DNA of 64,000 bases, taken from contig JBLMYA010000039.1 in the NCBI GenBank assembly GCA_050258035.1, positions 1 to 64,000 of the forward strand. The letters run 5' to 3'. The notes under the pieces were generated by a model. That model saw only the letters and a program-made list of their open reading frames with translations. It was not told the DNA's origin and searched no databases. The stretch is from DATBLE01 sp050258035. GTDB taxonomy: Bacteria > Actinomycetota > Thermoleophilia > Gaiellales > Gaiellaceae. Below, piece after piece: positions 34,451 to 43,092 of the stretch. The translations under genes were made by a program, and so were the position numbers. How positions within the stretch are numbered: the stretch's first letter is position 1; every line of letters begins with the position of its first letter.

Positions 34451-35431
34451 TCAGCTGCCCTGCTTGAGCTCGAAGCGCTTGACGATGATCTGGGCCGAGA
34501 CGTTCACGACCAGCGTGAAGATCAGGAGGATGGCGGCCAGGTAGAACAACGCGGACGGCTCGAGCCGGTAGTAGCCGGCGCCCTGGAACTTGTTCGCGAT
34601 GTTGCTCGCCAGCGTGTTGCCGAAGTCGAACCAGGAGACGTTGATCACGTTCTGGTTGCCGATCACCTGCGTGACCGCGATCGCCTCGCCGAGCGCGCGT
34701 CCGAGCCCGAGCAGGATGGCGGCCACGACCCCGCCGCGCGTGTACGGGAGCACGACGCCGCGCACCATCTCCCAGCGGGTGAGGCCGAGCCCGAAGGCGC
34801 CCTCCTTGAGATCGGTCGGGACGGTCAGGAACAGCTCGCGGCAGACGGCCGAGCTGATCGGGATGATCATGATCGTCAGCACGATCATGGCCGGCAACAA
34901 CCCGCCGGTGTGGTGGGCGCCGCGGAAGATCGGGAGCCAGCCCAGGAAGCTGCCGAGGAACGGCTCGAGGTCGTTCTGGACGAAGGGGCCGAGGACGAGG
35001 ATCCCCCAGAGGCCGATGATCACGCTCGGGATCGCGGCGAGCATCTCGATCAACGCGCCGACGACGCCGCGCACGCCGCCGGGCGCGAGCTCGCTCAGGT
35101 AGAGGCCGATCGCGATCGACAGCGGCGCGGCGATGACGAGCGCGGCCGCCGAGGTGATTGCGGTTCCGTAGATCAGCGAGAGCGCGCCGTAGACCTCCGG
35201 ATGGCCGTTCTCGTCCCACACCCCCTCCCACACGAACGAGATGCCGAAGTGGCTGATCGACGGCCAGGCCCCCTCGAAGATCTTGTAGATCAGCAGACCG
35301 ATCAGCACGACCGCCACGAGCGAGGCGGCCGCGCTCAGCGCGTAGAGGGCGACGTCGCCGATGCGGTCGCGGCGCGACCGCCGCGAGGCGAGGGCACTCG
35401 CCGGCAGCCGCTCGGAGGCAGGTGCGTCCAT
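34451..35431 (-). CDS. pstC: Phosphate ABC transporter permease PstC
   Basis: Membrane partner of PstA, 326 aa, six helices. YGTAITSAAALVIAAPLSIA and EMLAAIPSVIIGLWGILVLG are family hallmarks. The EAA-type loop is DLKEGAFGLGLTRWEMVRGV and GRALGEAIAVTQVIGNQN follows it. ATG start at 35431 gives an N terminus with an RRSRRDR positive patch before the first helix. Divergent from pstB with a 114-bp gap that contains a Pho box; pstC therefore probably shares phosphate control with pstB. Confidence 0.93.
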   Translation of the reverse strand: MDAPASERLPASALASRRSRRDRIGDVALYALSAAASLVAVVLIGLLIYKIFEGAWPSISHFGISFVWEGVWDENGHPEVYGALSLIYGTAITSAAALVIAAPLSIAIGLYLSELAPGGVRGVVGALIEMLAAIPSVIIGLWGILVLGPFVQNDLEPFLGSFLGWLPIFRGAHHTGGLLPAMIVLTIMIIPISSAVCRELFLTVPTDLKEGAFGLGLTRWEMVRGVVLPYTRGGVVAAILLGLGRALGEAIAVTQVIGNQNVINVSWFDFGNTLASNIANKFQGAGYYRLEPSALFYLAAILLIFTLVVNVSAQIIVKRFELKQGS

Positions 35432-35472
35432 GCGCTCTGAGCTTTGCAGTCGCGCATCCGGGCCGGAGGGGC

Positions 35473-35505
35473 GTTCACCACTCCGACACCAGCTCTTCAC
35501 ATCTC
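35473..35505 (+). promoter_or_regulatory. Pho box between pstC and pstB
   Basis: Three 11-mers in register on the plus strand: GTTCACCACTC, CGACACCAGCT and CTTCACATCTC. The first is an exact GTTCACC, the third differs by two bases and the middle one is weak. The box ends 40 bases before the pstB ATG and lies 42 bases beyond the pstC start on the opposite strand. It keeps the same orientation to pstB as the other two boxes have to their genes. Confidence 0.65.
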
Positions 35506-35545
35506 CTAGACCCGAGACCGGAACGGCATCGGCGAGACTCGAAGC

Positions 35546-36388
35546 ATGTCCCCCGAGGTCGCGTCCATCGACGTCGCAGCCAGCCTGAAGCAGGAGTCCG
35601 GCTCCGTCGCCAAGGGCGACATCGTCTTCGGGATCGAGAACCTCAGCGTCGACTACGGGGCCAACCGGGCGCTGGCAGGCGTCAGCCTCGACGTCTACAA
35701 GAACCTGATCACGGCGATGATCGGGCCGTCGGGCTGCGGCAAGAGCACCTTCATCCGCTGCCTCAACCGGATGAACGACCTCGTCCCGGGCACCAAGGTC
35801 GGCGGGACGGTCCTCTACCACGGCGAGGACCTCTACGGACCGGACGCCGACCCGGTCGAGGTGCGTCGCCGGATCGGGATGGTCTTCCAGCGACCGAACC
35901 CCTTTCCGAAGTCGATCTACGACAACGTCGCCTTTGCCCCGCGGGTGCTCGGGATGAAGGACGACCTCGACGCCCGTGTCGAGGACGCGCTTCGCGGCGC
36001 GGCGCTCTGGGACGAGGTCAAGGACCGTTTGAAGCGCAGCGCGCTCGCGCTCTCCGGCGGGCAGCAGCAGCGGCTCTGCATCGCACGTGCGCTCGCGGTC
36101 GAGCCGGAGGTGATCCTCCTCGACGAGCCGGCCTCGGCGCTCGACCCGATCTCGACCGCCGCGATCGAGGACCTGATGCACGAGCTCAAGCGCGACTACA
36201 CCCTCGTGATCGTCACCCACAACATGCAGCAGGCCGCACGCGTCGCCGACATGACCGCCTTCTTCAGCCTCGAGATCTCGGACGGCGGCCGCCACGGTGT
36301 GCTCGTCGAGTACGACGAGACCGCGAAGATCTTCACCCACCCGTCCGACAAGCGAACCGAGGACTACGTCACCGGGCGTTTCGGATGA
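35546..36388 (+). CDS. pstB: Phosphate ABC transporter ATP-binding protein PstB
   Basis: Cytosolic ATPase of the Pst importer, 280 aa. Walker A GPSGCGKST at residues 60-68, followed by FIRCLNRMNDL (PstB-specific). VFQRPNPFPKSIYDNVAF holds the Q loop, LSGGQQQRLCIARALA the signature and VILLDEPASALDPIS Walker B, VIVTHNMQQAARVADMT the H loop. Start at ATG 35546. Its stop overlaps the phoU ATG (ATGA). Being divergent from its own permeases instead of following them is unusual. Confidence 0.95.
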   Translation: MSPEVASIDVAASLKQESGSVAKGDIVFGIENLSVDYGANRALAGVSLDVYKNLITAMIGPSGCGKSTFIRCLNRMNDLVPGTKVGGTVLYHGEDLYGPDADPVEVRRRIGMVFQRPNPFPKSIYDNVAFAPRVLGMKDDLDARVEDALRGAALWDEVKDRLKRSALALSGGQQQRLCIARALAVEPEVILLDEPASALDPISTAAIEDLMHELKRDYTLVIVTHNMQQAARVADMTAFFSLEISDGGRHGVLVEYDETAKIFTHPSDKRTEDYVTGRFG

Positions 36389-37065
36389 GGACCGAGTTCC
36401 ATCGGGAGCTCGAACGCCTCGAGGCGAGGCTTCAGCGCGAGAGCGACCTGGTCATGCGCTCACTTCGCCTCGTCCTCTCGGCGCTCGCCGACGCCGACGG
36501 CGACGCGGCCGATGAGGTGATCCAGTTCGACGACGAGGTCGACGCCGTCTACCTGGAGATCGAGCAGGGAGTCCAGGAACTGCTCGCGCGGCAGACGCCG
36601 GTCGCCTCCGATCTCCGGCTCGTGCTCTCCATCCTCCACGTCAACCTCCATCTGGAGCGGATGGCCGACTACTGCGTGACGATCGCCAAGCTCGTGAAGC
36701 TCACCGAGTACCTGCCGCAGGCCTCGAGCCTGATCGACGCGTTCGAGGAGATGGGCTCGCGGGCGGAGGAGATGATCCGGGTCGCCGTCGACTCCTTCGC
36801 CGCGCGCGACGCCGTGCGCGCCGAGACGCTGGTCGAGCTCGACGAGCTGATCGATCGCGCCAACCGCCACGCGGTGGAGCGGGTGTTCGCGATCGCCGAC
36901 GACCTCGAAGCGCGGCGGTGGGGGCTGCGTATGCTGATCGTCTCCCGCTGTCTCGAGCGGATCGGCGACCACGCCGTCGACATCGGCGAGCAGACGGCCT
37001 ACCTCGTCACCGGCGAGTTCCGCGAGTACACCGACGCGTCCCGTCCGAGCCTCGCGGGAGCATGA
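36385..37065 (+). CDS. phoU: Phosphate signalling protein PhoU (copy 1)
   Basis: Two three-helix bundles, 226 aa, that link the Pst importer to the PhoR-like kinase and repress the Pho response when phosphate is plentiful. Metal-binding acidic motifs are VIQFDDEVDAVYLEIEQG and CLERIGDHAVDIGEQTAYLV. LARQTPVASDLRLVLSILHV and LHLERMADYCVTIAKL are family hallmarks. Its ATG overlaps the pstB stop (ATGA), the usual pstB-phoU coupling. A second, close paralogue lies 370 bases on. Confidence 0.94.
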   Translation: MRTEFHRELERLEARLQRESDLVMRSLRLVLSALADADGDAADEVIQFDDEVDAVYLEIEQGVQELLARQTPVASDLRLVLSILHVNLHLERMADYCVTIAKLVKLTEYLPQASSLIDAFEEMGSRAEEMIRVAVDSFAARDAVRAETLVELDELIDRANRHAVERVFAIADDLEARRWGLRMLIVSRCLERIGDHAVDIGEQTAYLVTGEFREYTDASRPSLAGA

Positions 37066-37069
37066 GCGC

Positions 37070-37417
37070 GTGGACGAGACGTCGGACGCGCTGCGGCGAA
37101 CGCTGCTGGCGAGCGAGCGGACCTACCTCGCCTGGTGGCGGACCGGACTGACCGCGATCGCGGTCGGGATCGGCGCCGGCGGGATCGCGCCGAATCTCGT
37201 CGGCGAGCTCCGCTGGGCGTACATCCTGATCGGGACGGGATTCGCCGCGGTGGGCGTCGCCCTCCTCGGCTACGGGCTGCGGCGGCAGGCGGCCGTCGGC
37301 CGTGCGGTCGGCTCCGGCGGCTTCACGCCGCCCGACACGCGCTTCCTCATCGCGCTCACGGCTGCCGCGGCCTTCCTCGGCGCGGCCACCGTCGTCCTCC
37401 TGCTGTGGTCGCTCTGA
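37070..37417 (+). CDS. DUF202 (YidH-like) small membrane protein
   Basis: 115-aa integral membrane protein with three hydrophobic segments (about 27-46, 50-70, 93-113). RRTLLASERTYLAWWRTGLT is the DUF202 signature, with the conserved ERTxLAWxRT core. GTG start 4 bases after the phoU stop, so it is in the pstB-phoU transcript. DUF202 domains occur alone or in SPX/VTC-type phosphate proteins of eukaryotes (the VTC1-like fold), so a link with polyphosphate or phosphate traffic is plausible here but unproven. Confidence 0.85.
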   Translation: MDETSDALRRTLLASERTYLAWWRTGLTAIAVGIGAGGIAPNLVGELRWAYILIGTGFAAVGVALLGYGLRRQAAVGRAVGSGGFTPPDTRFLIALTAAAAFLGAATVVLLLWSL

Positions 37418-37437
37418 GGCAGAGCTAGCATCGAGTC

Positions 37438-38121
37438 ATGGAGCGGCCGCTCAGGGTCACCTTCCACGAGGAGCTGAACGACCTCGAGGCCGCACTCCAG
37501 GAGGAGGGCGACCTGGTGGTGCGGTCGGTGCAGGCGGCGACGAGGGCCGTGGTCGAGCAGGACCTCGAACTGGCCGACGAGGTCATCGCCTTCGACGACG
37601 AGGTCGACAATGCCTACTTCGCGATCCAGGAGGGGATCCAGTCGCTCCTCGCCCGGCAGACGCCGGTCGCCTCGGACCTGCGTCTCGTGCTCGCGATGCT
37701 GCACGTGAACCTCCACCTCGAGCGGATGGCCGACTACTGCGTGACGGTCGCCAAGCTGACGAAGCTGGCCGGGGAGATTCCACCCGAACCGAGGATCGCG
37801 GCTGCGCTGACCGAGATGGGCGTCCGCGCCGAGGAGATGACGCGCGTCGCGCTTCGCTCCTTCCAGCACCGCGACCTCGCACGCGCGGAGGCGCTCGTCG
37901 ACCTGGACGAGCTGATCGACCGGACGAACCGCAGGCTCGCCGAGCGCGTGCTCGGGCTCAGCGCCGAGCATCGTGAATGGGGCCTGCGGATGCTCGTCGT
38001 CTCGCGTTGCCTCGAGCGGATCGGTGACCACGCCGTCGACATCGGCGAGCAGACGGCGTACCTCGTCACCGGCGAGTTCCGCGAGTTCACGGACGCGTCC
38101 CATCCTGAAGAGCTGGCGTAA
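37438..38121 (+). CDS. PhoU paralogue (copy 2)
   Basis: 227 aa, strongly similar along its whole length to copy 1: VIAFDDEVDNAYFAIQEG, LARQTPVASDLRLVLAMLHV, LHLERMADYCVTVAKLTKL and CLERIGDHAVDIGEQTAYLV. Both keep the acidic metal-binding motifs, so both should fold and bind metal. Start ATG 37438, 20 bases after the DUF202 stop. A tandem duplication; the two copies may serve the Pst kinase link and a second partner, such as the orphan regulator or Pit, but that is inference. Confidence 0.92.
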   Translation: MERPLRVTFHEELNDLEAALQEEGDLVVRSVQAATRAVVEQDLELADEVIAFDDEVDNAYFAIQEGIQSLLARQTPVASDLRLVLAMLHVNLHLERMADYCVTVAKLTKLAGEIPPEPRIAAALTEMGVRAEEMTRVALRSFQHRDLARAEALVDLDELIDRTNRRLAERVLGLSAEHREWGLRMLVVSRCLERIGDHAVDIGEQTAYLVTGEFREFTDASHPEELA

Positions 38122-39136
38122 CCTCGCGACGCTTCCGCTCCTGGCGGTCGTCGTCTTCGGCGCGGCACCGGTCCATGCATCAGGCTCGAGCGGGAGTGAC
38201 GTCCGCTTCGCCTTCACCGGCGACCTCGCGCTCACCACCGGACCCGCCGAGTCGTACTTCCGCTCGGTGAAGCGCGACCTCAGAGGCGACGTCGTCCTGG
38301 GCAACCTCGAGGGAACACTGACCGGGCACGGGACGGCGAAGTGTGCGGCCGGGAGCACGGACTGCTTCGCCTTCCACGCACCCCCGTCGTACGCGCGCCT
38401 GCTGCGGAAAGCGGGGTTCACGGTGATGAACCTCGCGAACAACCACGCGCTCGACTACGGCACCGCCGGCCAGGACGACACCGTCGCCGCCGTGCGGGCG
38501 GCCGGGATGCTGACCACGGGGCGGCCGGGCGAGATCGCCTACACGAAGGTGCGCGGCACACGCGTCGCGGTGCTCGGGTTCGCGCCGTATCCCTGGGCGC
38601 AGAGCCTGCTCGACCTCCCGGCCGCGCAGCAGCTGGTCCGCAAGGCAGGCGGATGGGCCGACATCGTCGTCGTGACCATGCACGCCGGTGCCGAGGGCGC
38701 GGACCACCGGCACGTGCGGCCGGGGCCGGAGCGGTTCCTCGGCGAGGACCGCGGCAACGCCGTCGCGTTCGCGCACGCCGTCGTCCGGGCGGGCGCCGAC
38801 CTCGTGGTCGGGAGCGGCCCGCACGTCCTGCGCGGGATGGAGTGGTACCGGGGCCGCCTCATCGCGTACTCACTCGGCAACTTCGTCGGCTACCGCACGC
38901 TGAACACGTCCGGCGTCTCGGGCGTCACGGGAATCCTCCGGCTCACGCTGCGCAGCGACGGGTCGTGGAGAGCGGGCGAACTCGTCCCGTTCACGATCGC
39001 CGGCGACGGCATCCCGCGTCCCGACCGGGACGCGACCGCACCGAGGCTCGTCCGCGAGCTGTCGCGCCAGGACTTTGCCGACGACGCGATGCACGTGTCG
39101 CGACGCGGGGCGCTGCGTCCTCCGAACCGGCCGTGA
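38105..39136 (+). CDS. CapA-like metallophosphatase-fold protein, start uncertain
   Basis: Secreted protein of the CapA/PgsA family (poly-gamma-glutamate capsule related), a calcineurin-like fold. VRFAFTGDLALTTGPAESYF, DVVLGNLEGTLTG, GFTVMNLANNHALDYG, VVTMHAGAE and DLVVGSGPHVLRGMEWY are the family motifs with the metal ligands. The signal peptide reads LKSWRNLATLPLLAVVVFGA and ends APVHA. No ATG/GTG/TTG lies at its start: CTG 38105 (343 aa) fits best, inside the phoU2 end; GTG 38024 would add 27 Ser/Arg-rich residues. It may act as an extracytoplasmic phosphatase. Its stop overlaps the next GTG. Confidence 0.75.
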   Translation: MKSWRNLATLPLLAVVVFGAAPVHASGSSGSDVRFAFTGDLALTTGPAESYFRSVKRDLRGDVVLGNLEGTLTGHGTAKCAAGSTDCFAFHAPPSYARLLRKAGFTVMNLANNHALDYGTAGQDDTVAAVRAAGMLTTGRPGEIAYTKVRGTRVAVLGFAPYPWAQSLLDLPAAQQLVRKAGGWADIVVVTMHAGAEGADHRHVRPGPERFLGEDRGNAVAFAHAVVRAGADLVVGSGPHVLRGMEWYRGRLIAYSLGNFVGYRTLNTSGVSGVTGILRLTLRSDGSWRAGELVPFTIAGDGIPRPDRDATAPRLVRELSRQDFADDAMHVSRRGALRPPNRP

Positions 39137-39519
39137 ACGTCCTGTTCGTCTGCATCGGCAACAGCGGCCGGAGCGTGCTGGCGGAGCAGCTCTTCCGCCG
39201 CGCGGCCGGGAACCGTCACGCCGCGCGGTCCGCCGGAGCCGCTCCGCACCGCGAGACCGCCGAGCCGGTCGTCGTCGAGGCCCTCCGCGAGGTCGGCCTC
39301 GACGCCTCCGGCCACCGCGCCCGCAGGCTCGAGCAGTCGGACGTCGAGTGGGCGGACGTCGTGATCGCGGCGTGCGACGGTGCGTGCCCCGTCGTCGCCG
39401 GGAAGCGCTACGAGAACTGGGCCCTGCCCGATCCGTACGGGCTGCCCATCGAGCACGTGCGCCCGATCCGGGACGAGATCGCCAGGCGGATCGACGGCCT
39501 CATCGTCGAGCTGACCTGA
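39133..39519 (+). CDS. Low-molecular-weight protein tyrosine phosphatase / arsenate reductase-like
   Basis: 128-aa protein with the P-loop CIGNSGRS (Cys7 to Arg13, C-x5-R) at the N terminus and LPDPYG near residue 98, holding the general-acid Asp. This is the LMW-PTP/ArsC fold. LFVCIGNSGRSVLAEQLFRR is typical. The C-terminal redox Cys pair of thioredoxin-linked ArsC is not obvious, though CDGACP near residue 80 has two Cys. GTG start overlaps the CapA-like stop (GTGA). It could dephosphorylate protein or, less surely, reduce arsenate, which enters by phosphate transporters. Confidence 0.8.
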   Translation: MNVLFVCIGNSGRSVLAEQLFRRAAGNRHAARSAGAAPHRETAEPVVVEALREVGLDASGHRARRLEQSDVEWADVVIAACDGACPVVAGKRYENWALPDPYGLPIEHVRPIRDEIARRIDGLIVELT

Positions 39520-40687
39520 GCATCGTCTCGGCTCCGACGCCTCGGAGCGACGCGTCGAGCAGCTCGACCGGATGGAGCGCCGGCAGCGCCCCACCTGCGC
39601 GGCGCAGGTGCGTCGAGACCTGCACGAGGCAGCCGGGGTTCCCGGCGGCGTAGACGTCGGCGCCCGTGGCCGCCACGTTCGCGGCTTTCCGCCTGCCCAG
39701 CTCCCGCGCCGCCTTCGGCTGCGTCAGGTTGTAGATCCCGGCGCTGCCGCAGCAGATCGCCTGCTCTGCCGGCTCCGCCAGCTCGAGCCCGGGAATCGAG
39801 CGGAGCACCTCCCGCGGTGCGTCGCGAATCCCCTGCGCGTGCCCCAGGTGGCATGCGTCCTGGTAGGCGACCCGAACGGGCAGCTCGTGCCGTTCTGCCC
39901 GGGGGTCGAGCTCGGCGAGCAGCTCGCCGATGTCGACGACCCGGACCGGCAGGTCGGACTCCTTCAGATGCGAGCCGCAGCCGGCGGCGTTGACGACGAT
40001 CACGTCGACGTCGGGAAACGCGTCGGCCAGCCGGGCGGCGCGGTGCCGGCCCTCCTCGAACCGCCCGGCGTGGAGATGGAGCGCGCCGCAGCACCCCTGG
40101 CCGCGCGGAGCGACCACCTCGCACCCCTCGGCGGCAAGCACCCGGGCCGTCGCCACGTTGACGTCGCCGAAGACGACCCGCTGCACGCAGCCGAGCAGGA
40201 GCCCGACGCGCATCCGTCGGAGGCCGGTCGCCGGCGTCACCTCCGGCGGCAGCTCCGCCGACCGCCGCGGCGGCTTCAGGTCGGCGAACGGGGCGAGCGG
40301 TCCCGGCAGCCGGGGCGGTGTCAGCGCGAGCGCGAGCCTCAGTCGCCGCGGGTGCGGCACCGTCGCGAAGATCAGCGCCCTCCGGAGGGTGTCGTCGTCA
40401 CCGCGCTCGTAGTGCTCTTCGACGTACGCGCGGGTCTGCTCGATCAGGCGGTCGTAGCGCACGCCCGAGGGGCACGAGGTGACGCACGCCATGCAACCGA
40501 GGCACCGGTCGAAGTGCTGGACGATCGTCGAGGAAAGGTCAAGGGTTCCGTCGACGAGCCCACTCATCAGCAGGATGCGCCCTCGCGGCGAGTCCGTCTC
40601 CTCCTGCCAGAGCGGCCCGTAGGTCGGGCAGGTCGGCAGGCAGAAGCCGCAGTGGACGCAGTCGTCGATCAGGTCCCGGTCGATCAC
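39500..40687 (-). CDS. glcF: Glycolate oxidase iron-sulfur subunit GlcF
   Basis: Electron-transfer subunit of glycolate oxidase, 395 aa. Two 4Fe-4S motifs: CVHCGFCLPTCP (Cys10/13/16/20) and CLGCMACVTSCPSG (Cys62/65/68/72). Two CCG domains follow, with ACHLGHAQGI, GCCGALHLHAG and ICCGSAGIYNL. GTG start at 40687 overlaps the glcE stop (GTGA). Its 3' end overlaps the convergent LMW-phosphatase gene by 20 bases. With GlcD and GlcE it oxidises glycolate to glyoxylate and passes electrons to the membrane. Confidence 0.93.
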   Translation of the reverse strand: MIDRDLIDDCVHCGFCLPTCPTYGPLWQEETDSPRGRILLMSGLVDGTLDLSSTIVQHFDRCLGCMACVTSCPSGVRYDRLIEQTRAYVEEHYERGDDDTLRRALIFATVPHPRRLRLALALTPPRLPGPLAPFADLKPPRRSAELPPEVTPATGLRRMRVGLLLGCVQRVVFGDVNVATARVLAAEGCEVVAPRGQGCCGALHLHAGRFEEGRHRAARLADAFPDVDVIVVNAAGCGSHLKESDLPVRVVDIGELLAELDPRAERHELPVRVAYQDACHLGHAQGIRDAPREVLRSIPGLELAEPAEQAICCGSAGIYNLTQPKAARELGRRKAANVAATGADVYAAGNPGCLVQVSTHLRRAGGALPALHPVELLDASLRGVGAETMLRSARR

Positions 40688-41613
40688 GCGAGCACCCCGG
40701 CCGGGTCGAACTGCGCCCGGACGCGCTCGGCGAGCGCGATCTCCACCGGGTCGCGCGAGTCGGCCACCGGCTCCGCGACGTGCGCCACCCCGGCGGAGAC
40801 CCGCACCACCGCCTCGTCCAGGCCGTCGAGCGTCTCCGCGAGCCCGCCGGGAGGGAACAGCAGGCGGCCACGGGACGAAGCCTGGCGGGCCGTGATCTCC
40901 TCCCACACGGAACCGTCGTCCTCGGCGCCGCCGACGAGGTCTCGGGCGAGCCCGAACTGCTCGTCCACACCGCGCCGGCCGCCCTCGAACAGGACCGCCA
41001 GACGGCCCGGCCAGGCGAGATCGACCGCCGACGCCGCGAGTGGCGCCCTCAGGATCGCCTGCGCCTTCTCCTCGGAGTCGGCGGCCGAGGACACGGGGAC
41101 GACGAGCGTCCGCGTCGCTTCCGGACCAGGGTGCAGCCTCAGCGCCACGCGGGCGATCAGCCCCAGGCGGCCCCTCGAACCGCAGAACAGCTTCGCGAGG
41201 TCGTAGCCGGCGACGTTCTTCACCACCTTGCCGCCGGAGCTCGCGATCGTCCCGTCGGCGAGAACGACGGTCATGCCGATGACGAGGTCGCGCGCCGTCC
41301 CGTAGCGATGGCGGCGCGGGCCGGAGAGGTTGGCCGCGATGCAGGCGCCGACCGTCGGGTTCCCCGGCGGGTCGAGCGCGAGCATCTGGCCGCTGGCGGC
41401 GAGCCGCTCGGCCAGGTCGCGCAGGCGGATGCCGGCCTCGACAATCGCGGTCAGGTCGCCGGCCTCGTGCTCGAGCATCCGGTCGAGCCGCCTCGTCGAG
41501 AGGACGACGTCGCCACCGTCCCGCTCGATCGACACGCGCTCGCCACGCTCGGAGGCTCCGGCCAGGACCGCGGCCGCCTCGTGGACGCTCGCGACCTCAG
41601 AGACGCTCGGCAA
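40684..41613 (-). CDS. glcE: Glycolate oxidase FAD-binding subunit GlcE
   Basis: FAD-linked (PCMH-type) subunit of glycolate oxidase, about 309 aa. The flavin-binding segments are ASGQMLALDPPGNPTVGACI, NLSGPRRHRYGTARDLVIG and SSGGKVVKNVAGYDLAKLF, a GlcE hallmark. The start is not certain: TTG at 41613 (overlap of 17 bases with glcD) gives MPSVSEVASVHEAAAVL, while ATG at 41640 would overlap glcD by 44 bases. Slightly shorter than E. coli GlcE (350 aa). Middle gene of glcDEF. Confidence 0.9.
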   Translation of the reverse strand: MPSVSEVASVHEAAAVLAGASERGERVSIERDGGDVVLSTRRLDRMLEHEAGDLTAIVEAGIRLRDLAERLAASGQMLALDPPGNPTVGACIAANLSGPRRHRYGTARDLVIGMTVVLADGTIASSGGKVVKNVAGYDLAKLFCGSRGRLGLIARVALRLHPGPEATRTLVVPVSSAADSEEKAQAILRAPLAASAVDLAWPGRLAVLFEGGRRGVDEQFGLARDLVGGAEDDGSVWEEITARQASSRGRLLFPPGGLAETLDGLDEAVVRVSAGVAHVAEPVADSRDPVEIALAERVRAQFDPAGVLA

Positions 41614-43051
41614 GACCCGCCTGCTCGAGTGGGTGGACACGGTACGGCCCGGGCACCTCGCCGCACAAACGGGGGGTGGGGAACACCTTCCCGGGGTTGC
41701 ACAGGCCGGCGGGATCGAATGCCCGGCGGACGCGCTGCATCGCCTCCAGGTCGTCGGCGCCGAAGAGGAGCGGCATCGAGCACGCCTTGTCGACGCCGAT
41801 GCCGTGCTCGCCCGTCAGCGACCCGCCTGCGTCGATGCACGCCTCCAGGATCGCCTCCGCCAGCGCCCGCGCGCGCTCCGGCTCGCCCTCGTTGCGGGCG
41901 TCGTACAGCACCAGCGGATGCAGATTGCCGTCGCCGGCGTGGAAGACGTTGCCGACGCGAAGGCCGTACTCCGCCTCGAGCTCGGCGATCCGGCGCAGCA
42001 CTTCCGGCAGCCTCGTCCGGGGGACGACACCGTCCTGGACGTAGTAGTCGCTCGAGACGCGTCCCATCGCGGCGAACGCCGACTTCCGCCCCTTCCAGAG
42101 CAGCGCCCGTTCGTGGTCGCTCGCGGCGGTGCGGATCTCCCAGGCGCCGGAGTCGCGGCAGATCGTCTCGACGGCGACGAGGTCCTCCTCGACCTGCGGC
42201 GCCGGCCCGTCCAGCTCGACGAGCAGGACCGCGTCCGCGTCGGGATAGCCGGGGTGCACCGCCGCCTCGGCCGCCTCGATCGTCAGGCGATCCATGATCT
42301 CCATCGCCGAGGCCAGGATCCCCGCCCCGACGACGCCGGAGACCGCAGCGCCCGCGTGGTCGGTCGAGTGGAAGGCGGCGAGCACCGTCCGCACGGCCTC
42401 CGGGCGGCGCAGCAGCCGGAGAGTGATCTCGGCGGCGATCCCGAGCGTCCCCTCCGAGCCGACGAACACGCCGAGGAGGTCGGGGCCGGACGACTCGAGC
42501 GAGCGGCTCCCGAGCCGGACCAGCTCACCGTCGGGGAGGACGACCGTCAGCCCCGCGACGTGGTTGACGGTGAAGCCGTACTTGAGGCAGTGCGCACCGC
42601 CCGAGTTCTCGGCGACGTTCCCGCCGATCGTGCACACCTGCTGGCTCGACGGGTCGGGCGCGTAGTACCATCCCTCGGCCGCGACCGCCTCCGTCACCTG
42701 CAGGTTCGTCACGCCCGGCTGGACGACGATTCGGGCGCCGGCGAGGTCGACGTCGAGGATCCTGTTCATCCGGGCGAGCGACACGACGACGCCGTCGGCG
42801 ACCGGCAGCGCGCCCCCGGAGAGGCCGGTTCCCGCGCCGCGCGCGACGAACGGCACGCCCGCCGCATGGCAGGCGCGCACGATCGCCTGGACCTGCTCCG
42901 TCGTCTCGGGCAGCACGACGAGCGAGGGCACGACCCGGTGGCCCGTGAGCCCGTCGCACTCGTAGGTCCGCAGCTGCTCCGGGCGGTCGACCACGGCGTC
43001 GGCCGGAAGCGATGCTGCGACGGCGGCGAGGAAATCGGACCCCAGGGCCAT
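41597..43051 (-). CDS. glcD: Glycolate oxidase catalytic subunit GlcD
   Basis: Flavoprotein that oxidises glycolate (and often D-lactate) to the keto acid. 484 aa. N-terminal PCMH FAD domain: VVLPETTEQVQAIVRACHAA, PFVARGAGTGLSGGALPVAD, and NVAENSGGAHCLKYGFTVNH. C-terminal FAD-oxidase domain: GNVFHAGDGNLHPLVLYD (His cluster) and LTGEHGIGVDKACSMPLLFG. ATG start at 43051. First gene of the leftward glcDEF operon; its start is 41 bp from the divergent malate synthase start, so both pathway steps share one regulatory gap. Confidence 0.94.
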   Translation of the reverse strand: MALGSDFLAAVAASLPADAVVDRPEQLRTYECDGLTGHRVVPSLVVLPETTEQVQAIVRACHAAGVPFVARGAGTGLSGGALPVADGVVVSLARMNRILDVDLAGARIVVQPGVTNLQVTEAVAAEGWYYAPDPSSQQVCTIGGNVAENSGGAHCLKYGFTVNHVAGLTVVLPDGELVRLGSRSLESSGPDLLGVFVGSEGTLGIAAEITLRLLRRPEAVRTVLAAFHSTDHAGAAVSGVVGAGILASAMEIMDRLTIEAAEAAVHPGYPDADAVLLVELDGPAPQVEEDLVAVETICRDSGAWEIRTAASDHERALLWKGRKSAFAAMGRVSSDYYVQDGVVPRTRLPEVLRRIAELEAEYGLRVGNVFHAGDGNLHPLVLYDARNEGEPERARALAEAILEACIDAGGSLTGEHGIGVDKACSMPLLFGADDLEAMQRVRRAFDPAGLCNPGKVFPTPRLCGEVPGPYRVHPLEQAGLAERL

Positions 43052-43092
43052 CGTCGGAGACTCTAGTCCCGCTTCGGCCGTAGGATGCCGTC

